DNA of 64,000 nt, taken from positions 17,178 through 81,177 of the forward strand of contig NZ_MKIR01000021.1 of the NCBI RefSeq assembly GCF_001832905.1, written 5' to 3'. This stretch comes from Floricoccus tropicus (GTDB taxonomy: Bacteria > Bacillota > Bacilli > Lactobacillales > Streptococcaceae). Below, piece after piece: positions 7,550-15,792 of the stretch. Each line of letters begins with the position of its first letter. Within the stretch, counting starts at the first letter, position 1. The position numbers and the translations under genes were made by a program. Below the pieces are notes generated by a model. It was not told where the DNA came from. It did not search any database and saw only the letters and a list, made by a program, of their open reading frames with translations.

Positions 7550-8614
7550 TCATTTATATGACTCGCTTTTCGGAAAGTGCACACATACAACTTCTGGAAC
7601 AAAAAAGTCATCCTGAATAAGTGATAATTTTCCAGTATTTTGGTCAATTTTAAATAGGTTAAGATAATCACTATATTGGAATCCACAAACTAAAAATTCA
7701 CCAGTTTCATTTATATTAAAATCACGTGGGAAATTTCCAGTTGTATAAACCCTCTGAATTTCTTTAATATCTTTTCCGCTTTTAGAAACTTCGAAGACTA
7801 CAATAGAATTTTCACCTCTATTAGAAACATAGAGGTATTTACCATCATTAGAAATTCTTATTGCTGCTGCACTATTAAATTCAACAAAGTCTAGATCAAT
7901 AGTGAACGTCTTACTAATAGTTCTTAACGTTGCCTCTTTCTTATCATATTCTAAAACGTTAACGGAACAATCTAATTCACCAACCACATATACGTATTTC
8001 CCATTTTTACTAAAAACAAGATGTCGAGGTCCAGTCGCAGGCTTGGCATGCCAAATGCTTTTAAGATTCAATTCACCAGATTTTAATACATCATATAGAT
8101 AAACTCTGTCAGTACCTAAGTCACAGGCGATTAATCTACCATCAGGAGTTAAATTAGCAAAATGGATATGAGGAGCATCCTGATTTTTATGTGGACCAAT
8201 AGGTTCACTATGATATAAAGATTCGACACTATTTAAATTTTTATCATTTGTGATTTTATAACTATTGAGTTCCCCTTTATGATAATTTGCTCCAAATAGT
8301 AGTTGTCTATTTTCATCTATTGAAACATAGCATACCGGAGAACCAGTTTCTAATATTTTATCAACCAATTTATATTTCGAATCGTAAGAAGCGACGCCAC
8401 CCATTCTTTTATGACCGTTGACAGTGAATATAGAATCTTCTTTATTAGTAACCAAGTATGTTGGATTAGCTTCTTTTATAATCAAAGAAGAATTTGTCAG
8501 CTTTCCTTTATTAAGATCTAAATATGCTTCATAAACTCCCTCGCTCAAATTTTTGTCAGAGTAAGTAGGGTCGTCCGTATATGTTCCAAATAAAATTCTT
8601 TCTTTTTTTATCAT
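7550..8614 (-). CDS. Lactonase family protein (6-phosphogluconolactonase-like beta-propeller)
   Basis: A 354-aa seven-bladed propeller of the YbhE/Pgl lactonase family (PF10282), which opens gluconolactone or 6-phosphogluconolactone. Typical features are FGTYTD near the start, HIHFANLTPDG, TGPRHLVFSKNGKYVYVVGE and GNFPRDFNINETGEFL. It is cytosolic, with no signal peptide. It lies 19 nt after the YczE-like gene and downstream of a glucose-dehydrogenase-type gene, suggesting it hydrolyses the lactone made by that enzyme; a classical role in the pentose phosphate pathway is equally possible. Confidence 0.85.
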   Translation of the reverse strand: MIKKERILFGTYTDDPTYSDKNLSEGVYEAYLDLNKGKLTNSSLIIKEANPTYLVTNKEDSIFTVNGHKRMGGVASYDSKYKLVDKILETGSPVCYVSIDENRQLLFGANYHKGELNSYKITNDKNLNSVESLYHSEPIGPHKNQDAPHIHFANLTPDGRLIACDLGTDRVYLYDVLKSGELNLKSIWHAKPATGPRHLVFSKNGKYVYVVGELDCSVNVLEYDKKEATLRTISKTFTIDLDFVEFNSAAAIRISNDGKYLYVSNRGENSIVVFEVSKSGKDIKEIQRVYTTGNFPRDFNINETGEFLVCGFQYSDYLNLFKIDQNTGKLSLIQDDFFVPEVVCVHFPKSESYK

Positions 8615-8633
8615 TGCTTTCCTTTCTGATATG

Positions 8634-9248
8634 CTAGTCTTGCAATTTTTTTATAGGTTTTTGAACTACGGCTGTCCATATTGAAATTAGTGGACCACAG
8701 CCAAAGGCGCAGATAATTGTACCTATACCGATTGGACCACCTGCAAAAAAGCCGATAATAACTACTATAATATCCTGAGTTTTTCTAACAGGTGAATAAC
8801 TTTTGCCAGTCTGTTTACATATAGTAGGGGCCACAGCGTCATACGGTGATTCTCCTTGATTTGTTGCCATGTATACAGCACAACCTAGTGTAAATAGAGC
8901 AATGCCTGCTACTAATGAAATTACTTGTAGCAATATTGAATGAGACATTGTTTGTGAGTATGGTTTAAAGATGGCTGAGAATAATTGAATAAAGTATCCA
9001 ACAAGTAACATATTAAGAATTGTTCCTAAACCAATAGCAGCTTTATCATATTTATAAACATATAATAGAATTAAAACGTTGACGATGATTTGGAAAACAC
9101 TCAAACTTAGGCCAACATGATTTGACAGACCTATATTCATTGCCGTAAATGGATCTACACCAAGTCCAGCTGACCTTAATATACTGGAACCAATTGACAT
9201 GATGATTAAGCCAATAAGAATTATTATTACATTTTTAACTATTTTCAT
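8634..9248 (-). CDS. YczE/YyaS/YitT-type membrane protein
   Basis: A 204-aa integral membrane protein with about five hydrophobic helices and Gly-rich motifs GLGVDPFTAMNIGLS, NQGESPYDAVAP and GPIGIGTII. These are the repeated DPF/SPYD signatures of the YczE family. Its substrate is unknown. It sits between the SDR dehydrogenase and the lactonase with close spacing to the latter, so a role in moving a sugar or sugar acid is a reasonable guess but unproven. Confidence 0.75.
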   Translation of the reverse strand: MKIVKNVIIILIGLIIMSIGSSILRSAGLGVDPFTAMNIGLSNHVGLSLSVFQIIVNVLILLYVYKYDKAAIGLGTILNMLLVGYFIQLFSAIFKPYSQTMSHSILLQVISLVAGIALFTLGCAVYMATNQGESPYDAVAPTICKQTGKSYSPVRKTQDIIVVIIGFFAGGPIGIGTIICAFGCGPLISIWTAVVQKPIKKLQD

Positions 9249-9269
9249 AAATTACCTCCATTTTATTTA

Positions 9270-9303
9270 TGAAAAAACCAGAGGGTACTATGACCCACTG
9301 GTT
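9270..9303 (-). terminator. Internal terminator between gdh and the YczE gene
   Basis: On the minus strand AACCAG-t-GGGT...ACCC-t-CTGGTT (9303-9276) is followed by TTTTTTC. It lies inside the presumed operon and would lower expression of the two downstream genes. Confidence 0.75.
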
Positions 9304-9323
9304 AACTATGTTGATTGCTATTA

Positions 9324-10103
9324 TCAACCTGCACCATATTGGAATGAAGGGTATAGAGTCATTCCTCCATCAACGAATAGAGTAGTACCAGTTATATAAG
9401 AAGCTTCATCTGAAGCTAAGAAAGCTGCAGCATTAGCGATATCTTGAGGTTTACCAATTGTTCCCATTGGAACCATGCTTTCAGTTTGAGCTAGCTGTTT
9501 AGGATCTGAAAACTTTTTAGCGTTGATAGGAGTATTGATTGCTCCTGGAGCTATACAGTTTGCGCGAATACCTTGATCAGCATATTCAAGGGCAATTGTT
9601 TTAGTAAACATTTCAGTTGCACCTTTACTTGCAGCATAGTGAGCGAAAGTAGGCCATGGAATTTGTTGGTGAACTGAAGACATGTTGATGATAGTTCCTT
9701 TTTTCTTATTAGCTGTGAAATGTTTCAAAGCTTCACGAGAACCAAGGAATACACCGTCAAGGTTAACGGCAAGAACATTCTTCCAATCTTCAAAAGGCAT
9801 TTCAGCTGTATGACATGCTTTTTCAATTCCTGCATTATTTACCCAAACATCGATAGTTCCAAAAGTATCAATTGCAGTCTGAGCAAGGCCTTCTACTTGT
9901 TTTTCGTCAGAAACATCGGCCTCTACAAATTTTACTCTATCTGGATGTTTTTTTTCAGCATCAGCTAGTTCGTCAGGAAGTGTACCAACGTAATCACCGA
10001 CTACATTCATTCCTTCAAGTATATATCTCAATGAGATTGCAAGTCCTAAACCTGTTGCAGCTCCAGTGATTACAGCCACTTTACCATGTAATTCTCCGTA
10101 CAT
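9324..10103 (-). CDS. SDR oxidoreductase, glucose 1-dehydrogenase type
   Basis: A 259-aa short-chain dehydrogenase resembling Bacillus glucose 1-dehydrogenase, which oxidises beta-D-glucose to gluconolactone with NAD(P)+. Visible motifs: cofactor loop TGAATGLG (13-20), NNAG, the catalytic Ser in NMSSVHQQIPWP, the Tyr-Lys pair in HYAASK, and PGAINTPIN. The C terminus FQYGAG resembles the glycine end of the Bacillus enzymes. A good AGGAGG precedes the start. The neighbouring lactonase supports this assignment, but SDR substrate calls from sequence alone are soft. Confidence 0.8.
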   Translation of the reverse strand: MYGELHGKVAVITGAATGLGLAISLRYILEGMNVVGDYVGTLPDELADAEKKHPDRVKFVEADVSDEKQVEGLAQTAIDTFGTIDVWVNNAGIEKACHTAEMPFEDWKNVLAVNLDGVFLGSREALKHFTANKKKGTIINMSSVHQQIPWPTFAHYAASKGATEMFTKTIALEYADQGIRANCIAPGAINTPINAKKFSDPKQLAQTESMVPMGTIGKPQDIANAAAFLASDEASYITGTTLFVDGGMTLYPSFQYGAG

Positions 10104-10224
10104 TTAAATTCCTCCTTTTAATTTTGTATTAAGTTAGTTACGACATTAGATAAAATTCCCCATAAGTTTTCTAACAACCACCTCCTCATTAATATGGTTT
10201 CATAATATAACAATTTTCAAAAAA

Positions 10225-10254
10225 ATGCACATATTTACTGTGCATAGTAAATAT
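10225..10254 (-). promoter_or_regulatory. Interleaved palindromic operator upstream of gdh
   Basis: Two perfect inverted repeats overlap: ATGCACA-n7-TGTGCAT (10225-10245) and ATATTTACT-gtgcat-AGTAAATAT (10231-10254). They lie about 120-150 bp upstream of the gdh start, just beyond a possible minus-strand -10 (TATATTATG near 10210-10201). The rest of 10104-10401 is AT-rich and shows only this site and the rlmD promoter. The regulator is not identifiable here. Confidence 0.6.
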
Positions 10255-10386
10255 TGTATATTTATTATTATTTTTGTTACTATTGAGTATTTACGGCTAT
10301 TTTAAATTATATTAATAGATTGTGAATGTTTTTATAAAATAACTTTAGAGGTCGTGCATGCATTTGAAACTTTTTTAAGTATTAAA

Positions 10387-10401
10387 TGTTATAATAGTTC
10401 T
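10387..10401 (+). promoter_or_regulatory. Extended -10 promoter of rlmD, leaderless
   Basis: TGT-TATAAT (10387-10395) ends 6 nt before ATG 10402, so transcription should begin at or within a base or two of the start codon. Confidence 0.65.
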
Positions 10402-11757
10402 ATGGTATATTTAAAAGTAGGACAAAAAATCCCCCTTAAAATTAAAAAGATGGGGATAAATGGCGAAGGTATTGGTAATTTTAAAGGACAAACTGTATTT
10501 GTAAAAGGGGCACTCCCTAAGGAAGAAGTTTATTCTGTTATTACTAAAGCTCAAGGTCGTTATGTAGAAGCAGAAATTGTAAATATTAATAAAAAATCAC
10601 GTCAAAGAGTAGACCCAGCATGCAAGTACTACGAAGAATGCGGAGGTTGCCAGATTATGCACCTTGAATATCCAGCTCAGTTGGAATTTAAGCGGGATAT
10701 TCTTAAACAATCCCTTCAAAAGTTCAAACCAGAAGGTTTTTCGGATTATGAGTTGAGACCAACGATGGGTATGAAGGAACCTTGGCATTATCGTAATAAG
10801 CTACAGTTTCAAACTCGTCAATTCAAAGACAAGGTGAACGTCGGTCTGTATGCTGAAAACTCTCACCGTTTAATTGATATAAAAGACTGTCTAGTTCAAG
10901 ACCAATTAACTCAATCGATAATCAATACTATTCGTAACTTGATTTCTAAATATAAACTTCCTTTATTTGATGAAAGGAGAAATCAGGGTCTAAGGACAGT
11001 TATGGTCCGTCATGCTATGAAATCAGACCAAGTTCAGTTAGTTTTTATCTCGAGTAAAAATATTAATTTAGACCGAATATCTAAGGATTTAGTAGCAGAA
11101 TATCCGCAAATCAAGACAATTGCTCTTAATATTAATACGAAAAAATCGTCAGAAATTTATGGACAACATACTGAAATTATTTGGGGGCAAGAGGCCATTA
11201 ATGAAGAAGTATTAGGTTATGAATTTTCTCTCAGCCCACGCGCCTTTTATCAACTTAATAGTATGCAGACAAATGTCCTTTATCAAGAAGCGATAAACGC
11301 ACTTGATGTATCAGAAAATGACAATATCATAGACGCATATTGTGGAGTAGGAACAATTGGCTTAGCTTTTGCTTCAAAAGTGAAATCAGTTCGTGGAATG
11401 GATGTAATTGCTCAAGGGATTGATGATGCTAAGAAAAACGCAGAAATTCTAGGTTTTGATAACACTCATTACGAGGTTGGGCAAGCTGAGGATGTTATTC
11501 CTAAGTGGTATAAAGAAGGATATAGGGCAGATGCTATAATTGTTGATCCGCCTAGAACTGGATTAGATGATAAGTTACTGGATTTAATTGTGGAGTACAA
11601 ACCAGAAAAAATGGTTTATGTATCATGTAATGTATCAACACTGGCACGTGACCTAGTTAAATTGGCTCAAGTATACAATGTGGAATACTTGCAGTCAGTT
11701 GATATGTTCCCGCAAACAGCTCGAACAGAATGTGTAGTTAAATTAACAAGAAAATAG
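10402..11757 (+). CDS. rlmD: 23S rRNA (uracil-5-)-methyltransferase, RlmD/RlmCD (RumA) family
   Basis: SAM-dependent enzyme making m5U in 23S rRNA. I start it at ATG 10402 (451 aa, [14 protein letters not shown]), placing the TRAM domain right at the N terminus; the upstream ATG at 10354 lies upstream of the -10. A four-cysteine Fe-S motif ([10 protein letters not shown] plus a later Cys) is followed by the methyltransferase fold with [21 protein letters not shown] and the catalytic Cys in [12 protein letters not shown]. In Gram-positives a single enzyme often modifies two sites (RlmCD). There is no Shine-Dalgarno, which fits a leaderless mRNA. Confidence 0.92.
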   Translation: MVYLKVGQKIPLKIKKMGINGEGIGNFKGQTVFVKGALPKEEVYSVITKAQGRYVEAEIVNINKKSRQRVDPACKYYEECGGCQIMHLEYPAQLEFKRDILKQSLQKFKPEGFSDYELRPTMGMKEPWHYRNKLQFQTRQFKDKVNVGLYAENSHRLIDIKDCLVQDQLTQSIINTIRNLISKYKLPLFDERRNQGLRTVMVRHAMKSDQVQLVFISSKNINLDRISKDLVAEYPQIKTIALNINTKKSSEIYGQHTEIIWGQEAINEEVLGYEFSLSPRAFYQLNSMQTNVLYQEAINALDVSENDNIIDAYCGVGTIGLAFASKVKSVRGMDVIAQGIDDAKKNAEILGFDNTHYEVGQAEDVIPKWYKEGYRADAIIVDPPRTGLDDKLLDLIVEYKPEKMVYVSCNVSTLARDLVKLAQVYNVEYLQSVDMFPQTARTECVVKLTRK

Positions 11758-11762
11758 AATTT

Positions 11763-11789
11763 TGAGACCGAACATTTCGGTCTTTTTTG
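11763..11789 (+). terminator. Terminator after rlmD
   Basis: GACCGAA-cat-TTCGGTC followed by TTTTTT. Confidence 0.88.
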
Positions 11790-11866
11790 TACAGGAAATA
11801 AACACTAAGGGTCTAGTTAATAAAGTATTTTTGTATTATAGTTATAACAATTATAAGGAGATACGT

Positions 11867-12751
11867 ATGGGAACAAAGAATAAAGGTATATTTTTAGCAC
11901 TCTTAGCTTGCAGTTTATGGGCTATATCAGGAATTTCAGGTCAGATACTGTTTGAAGATTATAGCTTTACTGCCAGTTGGGTAGTCACAGCGAGAACTGT
12001 AATATCAGGAATTTTGTTACTTCTTAGTGCAAAATTTATTTTTAAGGAAAATATATTTGAGATTTTCAAAAACAAGAGGGATTTAATGGATATTATTATT
12101 TTCTCTTTTGCTGGAATGTTCATGCTCCAATTTGCCTTTTTTAAAACCATTGAACTTAGTAATTCAGCACTAGCTACTATTCTTCAATATACCTGTCCAT
12201 TTTTCATAATTATTTATGAAGCCATTAAAAATAAAAAGATGCCTTCGGCTAAAACATTTGTTCTCTTATTTGCGACAAGTATTGGCGTTCTTTTAATAGT
12301 AACAAAAGGAAATATATCAAATCTTATAACGTCTTTTCCACCATTATTCTGGGGGATCATGACAGCCATAAGCCTTGCAATTTATAGCATTCAACCACAA
12401 AGGATTTTAAAAAAATATAGCACTATCTTAGTTGTTGGCTGGGGAATGATAATAGCAGGGATACCAGCAAATATTGTTCATCCATTATGGAAACCAACAG
12501 GAGTTTTCAACTTTATCACAATAGGACATTTAACAGTTGTAATCATTCTCGGCACACTTTTCGCCTATCTGGTATATCTTTCAAGCGTGAAATACATCAG
12601 CCCAGCACTAGCGGGAGTGTTAACTGCCTGGGAGCCCATCCTTTCAAACATCTTATCAATTTTTGTCTTTAGTCATAGACTGACTTACATTGAGATAATC
12701 GGCTTTATTCTAGTAATCGTCTCAATTGCTTTTCTCCAAAAGGATATTTAG
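11867..12751 (+). CDS. EamA/RhaT-family (DMT) transporter
   Basis: A 294-aa inner-membrane carrier of the drug/metabolite superfamily with ten predicted helices in two EamA repeats: the first begins FLALLACSLWAISGISGQIL, the second FWGIMTAISLAIYSIQP. ATG 11867 follows AAGGAG; the 35 extra codons upstream in frame are not coding-like. The LAGVLTAWEPILSNIL motif in helix 9 is characteristic. The substrate cannot be told. It is monocistronic after a terminator. Confidence 0.88.
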   Translation: MGTKNKGIFLALLACSLWAISGISGQILFEDYSFTASWVVTARTVISGILLLLSAKFIFKENIFEIFKNKRDLMDIIIFSFAGMFMLQFAFFKTIELSNSALATILQYTCPFFIIIYEAIKNKKMPSAKTFVLLFATSIGVLLIVTKGNISNLITSFPPLFWGIMTAISLAIYSIQPQRILKKYSTILVVGWGMIIAGIPANIVHPLWKPTGVFNFITIGHLTVVIILGTLFAYLVYLSSVKYISPALAGVLTAWEPILSNILSIFVFSHRLTYIEIIGFILVIVSIAFLQKDI

Positions 12752-12807
12752 TTCTTTGAGAAAAAAGAGAGACTTTGTTATACTTATTGCAAGGTGGAAA
12801 TTAGATT

Positions 12808-13326
12808 ATGACAGTTTACATTAGACAAGCAAAATTAGATGATTTAGCAGAAATCATGAAAATCATAGCATCTGCTAAAGGCTATCTTGCTCAGCAAAAA
12901 ATCGACCAGTGGCAAAATGAGTATCCAGCAGTTTCTGATATTGAAGATGATATCAGAAGTTCTGAAAAGAAAGCCTGTGTACTCGTGGTAAATGGGAAAA
13001 TTGCAGGTTATGCCGTTATAATGACGAGTGTCGAACCAGCTTACCAGATGATAACTGATGGCAAGTGGCAAGGAAGTGATGAAGAAGAAAATTACGTGAC
13101 CATCCATCGTATGGCTTTGTCTACTGAATTTAGGGGACTTGGGTTAGCAAATATCTTTTGGTCAAATATATTGAGTAGCATGAGAATGCAAGGATTTACT
13201 GATTTTCGTGTAGATACTCATCCCGAGAACAAGGTTATGCGTGGAGTACTTGAAAAACAAGGCTTTGAATACCAAGGAAACGTGATGTTTGAGGGACTAC
13301 GATATGCCTATCAACTAATATTATAG
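12808..13326 (+). CDS. GNAT family N-acetyltransferase
   Basis: A 172-aa acetyl-CoA-dependent acyltransferase. An N-terminal strand (VYIRQAKLDDLAEIMKII), the acetyl-CoA binding region around IHRMALSTEFRGLGLANIF (the RGxGxA-type loop is RGLGLA), and the C-terminal VDTHPENKVMRGVLEKQGFEYQG are typical GNAT elements. The substrate is unknown. Ribosome site AAGGTGG. It stands alone between the transporter and the DUF1912 gene. Confidence 0.88.
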   Translation: MTVYIRQAKLDDLAEIMKIIASAKGYLAQQKIDQWQNEYPAVSDIEDDIRSSEKKACVLVVNGKIAGYAVIMTSVEPAYQMITDGKWQGSDEEENYVTIHRMALSTEFRGLGLANIFWSNILSSMRMQGFTDFRVDTHPENKVMRGVLEKQGFEYQGNVMFEGLRYAYQLIL

Positions 13327-13346
13327 CCACTTAAAAATAGATTAAT

Positions 13347-13403
13347 ACATCGTTGACTCATCTCGATGAACGCTAGTTCTATCATCGATTCGTCGCCTTG
13401 TCT
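13347..13403 (+). other. Possible structured leader before the DUF1912 gene
   Basis: A stretch more GC-rich than its surroundings can fold: CGATGAAC-gcta-GTTC...ATCG (about 13364-13387), with alternative CATCG/CGATG pairing. It lies 50 nt before the ribosome site of the next gene. No known family is recognised; it could also be a weak terminator remnant. Confidence 0.3.
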
Positions 13404-13452
13404 TATTTCTATTTTAATCAACTATAAAATAAAATAAAGAAGGAAGATAAAT

Positions 13453-13707
13453 ATGACTTACGAACAAGAATTTTTAAAGGATTTTGAAGAATGGCTTAGC
13501 ACACAGGTTATGGTTAATGAGATGGCCATGGGTGAAGCGCAAAAAGTAGCAGACGAAGACGATGATGCGCGTGCAGTGGACGCCGTTATTCGTTATGAAA
13601 GTAGACTAGATGCATATAAATATCTACTAGGAAAATTCGACAATTATAAAGCACAAAAAGGATTTCACGACCTACCTGAGGGATTATTTGGACAAAGAGA
13701 ATATTAA
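13453..13707 (+). CDS. DUF1912 family protein
   Basis: An 84-aa, mostly helical, acidic cytosolic protein resembling streptococcal DUF1912 proteins: MTYEQEFLKDFEEWL at the start, RYESRLDAYKYLLGKFDNY in the middle and KGFHDLPEGLFG at the end. Function unknown. Ribosome site AGAAGGAAG. Its last 20 nt overlap the start of the mepB-like gene, implying translational coupling. Confidence 0.82.
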   Translation: MTYEQEFLKDFEEWLSTQVMVNEMAMGEAQKVADEDDDARAVDAVIRYESRLDAYKYLLGKFDNYKAQKGFHDLPEGLFGQREY

Positions 13708-14146
13708 GATATCAAAATCCATACTTTCATCTTATTTCAAGCACGATTTCTCAGGTGATGATTTGATTATTGAAAAATATAACCAAGAGTACGCAGCACT
13801 TTCATGTAATTCTTTAAGTTTTAGAAGTAGATTGGCTAAGAAAACTCCAACTAAAAAAGGATATTTTCTTGCAATTTGGAAAAAGGATGAAGATAATAAT
13901 AACCGTCCATTCAATAAAGAAGAAAGCCCAGAATTCTTATTTGTGATTATTAAAGATGAAAACAAAGAAGGTATTTTTAAGTTTCCCAAAGATGTTCTTG
14001 TCAGCAAAGGTATAATATCTGATGCTAAACGTGGGAAAATGGCATTTAGAGTTTATCCAGCTTGGGAAGTTGGCCTTAATACAATAGCTCGTAAAACGCA
14101 GGAATGGCAAGTTAAATATTTTGAGCATTTGACTACTAACTATTAG
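13688..14146 (+). CDS. MepB family protein
   Basis: A 152-aa protein resembling MepB, the third gene of the staphylococcal mepRAB locus, whose own function is not established. Visible blocks are EKYNQEYAALSCNSLSFRSRLAK, KKGYFLAIWKKDE and GIFKFPKDVLVSKGI, ending in FRVYPAWEV. The start is uncertain: TTG 13688 overlaps DUF1912 by 20 nt and has GAGGGA upstream; no in-frame ATG lies near. Its last 34 coding bases are duplicated further downstream at 14724-14757. Confidence 0.78.
   Translation: MDKENIKISKSILSSYFKHDFSGDDLIIEKYNQEYAALSCNSLSFRSRLAKKTPTKKGYFLAIWKKDEDNNNRPFNKEESPEFLFVIIKDENKEGIFKFPKDVLVSKGIISDAKRGKMAFRVYPAWEVGLNTIARKTQEWQVKYFEHLTTNY
14103..14136 (+). repeat. mepB 3'-end repeat, copy A
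   Basis: Inside the end of mepB; 34 nt matched with two mismatches by copy B at 14724-14757 (first 23 nt identical). Confidence 0.8.
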
Positions 14147-14165
14147 AGTAGAGGAACTAAAAAGT

Positions 14166-14702
14166 ATGAAATCATATGATAGTAAGCAGGAGTTGATAGA
14201 CGCAATACATGCTAGCTATGGAAAATATATAGAAGAATTTAAGGCTATCCCTGAAGATATGAAAGATATTCGAATTGACGGAGTAGATAAGACACCTGCT
14301 GAAAATTTAGCCTATCAGCTGGGATGGATAAATCTATTATTATCGTGGGAAAAAGATGAAATATCAGGGATAAAGGTTGTTACTCCAACAGCTGACTACA
14401 AGTGGAATAATCTTGGAGGCTTATATCAATCATTCTATGAAAACTATGCTCAATTTTCTCTTAAGGAACGAATAGATTTATTAACTGGGAAAGTAGATGA
14501 ATTATGTGATTGGCTTGAAAGCTTATCAAATGAAGAACTTTTTGAACCTGAGAAGCGCAATTGGGCTACGACGGCTGCCATGTGGCCAATATGGAAATGG
14601 GCACATATAAACTCTGTAGCTCCGTTTACAAATTTTCGTACTAAAATTCGAAAATGGAAAAAATTAGCAATGATTGGTAAGAAGAGTGATTTAATAAAAT
14701 AG
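14166..14702 (+). CDS. ClbS/DfsB family four-helix protein
   Basis: A 178-aa protein of the ClbS/DfsB (DUF1706) family. The founding member ClbS protects colibactin producers by hydrolysing the toxin, while most homologues have unknown roles. Signatures: YDSKQELIDAIHASYGKY at the start, AYQLGWINLLLSWE, and WPIWKWAHINSVAPFTNFRTKIRKWKK at the end. It is cytosolic. AGAGGAAC provides the ribosome site. It is sandwiched between mepB and a duplicated piece of mepB, so it may have been inserted by recombination. Confidence 0.85.
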   Translation: MKSYDSKQELIDAIHASYGKYIEEFKAIPEDMKDIRIDGVDKTPAENLAYQLGWINLLLSWEKDEISGIKVVTPTADYKWNNLGGLYQSFYENYAQFSLKERIDLLTGKVDELCDWLESLSNEELFEPEKRNWATTAAMWPIWKWAHINSVAPFTNFRTKIRKWKKLAMIGKKSDLIK

Positions 14703-14723
14703 CTTCTTATTAACTAACACAAA

Positions 14724-14757
14724 AATGGCAAGTTAAATATTTTGAGGTTTTGACTAC
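14724..14757 (+). repeat. mepB 3'-end repeat, copy B (remnant)
   Basis: Thirty-four nt nearly identical to the end of mepB, now lying after the ClbS-like gene; about ten further matching positions occur just upstream (ACACAAAAATGG versus ACGCAGGAATGG). It is a remnant of a tandem duplication. Confidence 0.8.
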
Positions 14758-14806
14758 ACAAGAGATTTTTTTGAAGCAAATTCATCTTCAAAATGAAAGG
14801 GATATT

Positions 14807-15511
14807 ATGATCTTAGCGACTATAATCAATGATCCACATAAGAAGTTACTTGATGATATTGAATTGTTTTCTCAAAAATTAAATGATATATTTTCTGAAA
14901 TATATCTTTGTATTAGTGATTTTACCGATTTATCTGTAATTCATCTCTGTGAGGAGATGTTTTTCAATACGAAAGTCATTGAACGTAAAGGTGCAGCGCA
15001 TGCAAGAAGAAGTGTGCTTAATTTTGTGGCTGAACTTGATAGTTCAGAAGATATTATGTATTGTGACTTTGATAGAGTGCTTACTTGGATTAAGATGTTT
15101 CCAGAAGAGTTAGAAGTAATAACAAATAAAAAATTAAATAGTGACTATGTAGTATTAGGGAGAACAAAAGAGGCATTTGAAAGTCATCCAGAGTCTTGGC
15201 AAGCTACAGAAGCTATCACTAATAAAATTTCATCAAAATATTTTGGAATAAATGATTTAGATATAACGGCTGGAGCTTCTATTATGAGTGCATATGCTGC
15301 GAGTATGATTGCACACAAGTCTTCACACTCACATACAGATTGTGAGTGGCCTTACCTTGTGAAAAAGGCAGGCTATTTGATTGGTTCAAAGAAAGTTAAC
15401 GGTCTTCTATACATGGATATTAATAGTGTGAATTTTCCTGAAGAGGAAGCGAAAGAATATTTCTCTAGACTTGAGTTATCCCAAAAAATCTTATCAGTAC
15501 TCTTCAAATAA
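14807..15511 (+). CDS. Unknown protein with DFDR motif, possibly glycosyltransferase-like
   Basis: Not recognised with certainty. I start at ATG 14807 (234 aa, MILATIINDPHKKLLDDI), preceded by GAAAGGGA; the in-frame TTG at 14750 lies in the mepB remnant. The motif MYCDFDRVLTWIKMFPEEL near residue 85 resembles the DxD metal/nucleotide-sugar site of GT-A enzymes, and LGRTKEAFESHPESWQATE follows. It is predicted soluble, with no signal peptide. A nucleotide-sugar-binding role is a guess based on this motif only. Confidence 0.6.
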   Translation: MILATIINDPHKKLLDDIELFSQKLNDIFSEIYLCISDFTDLSVIHLCEEMFFNTKVIERKGAAHARRSVLNFVAELDSSEDIMYCDFDRVLTWIKMFPEELEVITNKKLNSDYVVLGRTKEAFESHPESWQATEAITNKISSKYFGINDLDITAGASIMSAYAASMIAHKSSHSHTDCEWPYLVKKAGYLIGSKKVNGLLYMDINSVNFPEEEAKEYFSRLELSQKILSVLFK

Positions 15512-15518
15512 ATTTAAT

Positions 15519-15547
15519 TTGAAAAATTCTTTTAAATCTGCTAGACT
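15519..15547 (+). promoter_or_regulatory. Promoter of the T-box/valS transcription unit
   Basis: TTGAAA (15519-15524), exact 17-nt spacer, TAGACT (15542-15547). Confidence 0.75.
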
Positions 15548-15554
15548 AGTAACA

Positions 15555-15765
15555 ATCAAGAGGAGTAGTTTACGGGAGATCTGAGAGAGGAACTGGTTGC
15601 TGAAAAGTTCTATCAAAGGTAAATGAAGGTTGCTTGTGATTAAATTAAAATAATAAAATTGAGTGGTGATTACTTGTTCATGTAAAGGACATAATCACAA
15701 TACAGGTGGTACCGTGCGTGAAGCACCCTGACTATATTTTATATATAGTTGGGGTGCTTTTCTTT
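15555..15765 (+). ncRNA. T-box leader, probably valine (GUU specifier)
   Basis: tRNA-sensing leader. The conserved T-box AGGTGGTACCGTG is at 15704-15716. It is followed by a terminator (AAGCACCC...GGGTGCTT plus T-run, 15721-15762), with which it forms the alternative antiterminator. Stem I contains GAGAGAGGAAC, the apical GGTTGCTGAAAAG, and a specifier segment TGAAGGTTGC; GTT (15629-15631) followed by a purine fits valine, agreeing with valS downstream. The first gene after the leader is not valS but a GIY-YIG-like gene. Confidence 0.93.
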
Positions 15766-15792
15766 ATTATTTTATTGTAATAAGAAGGTAAA

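Noticed and set aside
10354..10401. Longer rlmD N terminus from ATG 10354
   Set aside because: Those 16 codons span the extended -10 box and lack similarity to RumA proteins; ATG 10402 puts the TRAM domain at the N terminus.
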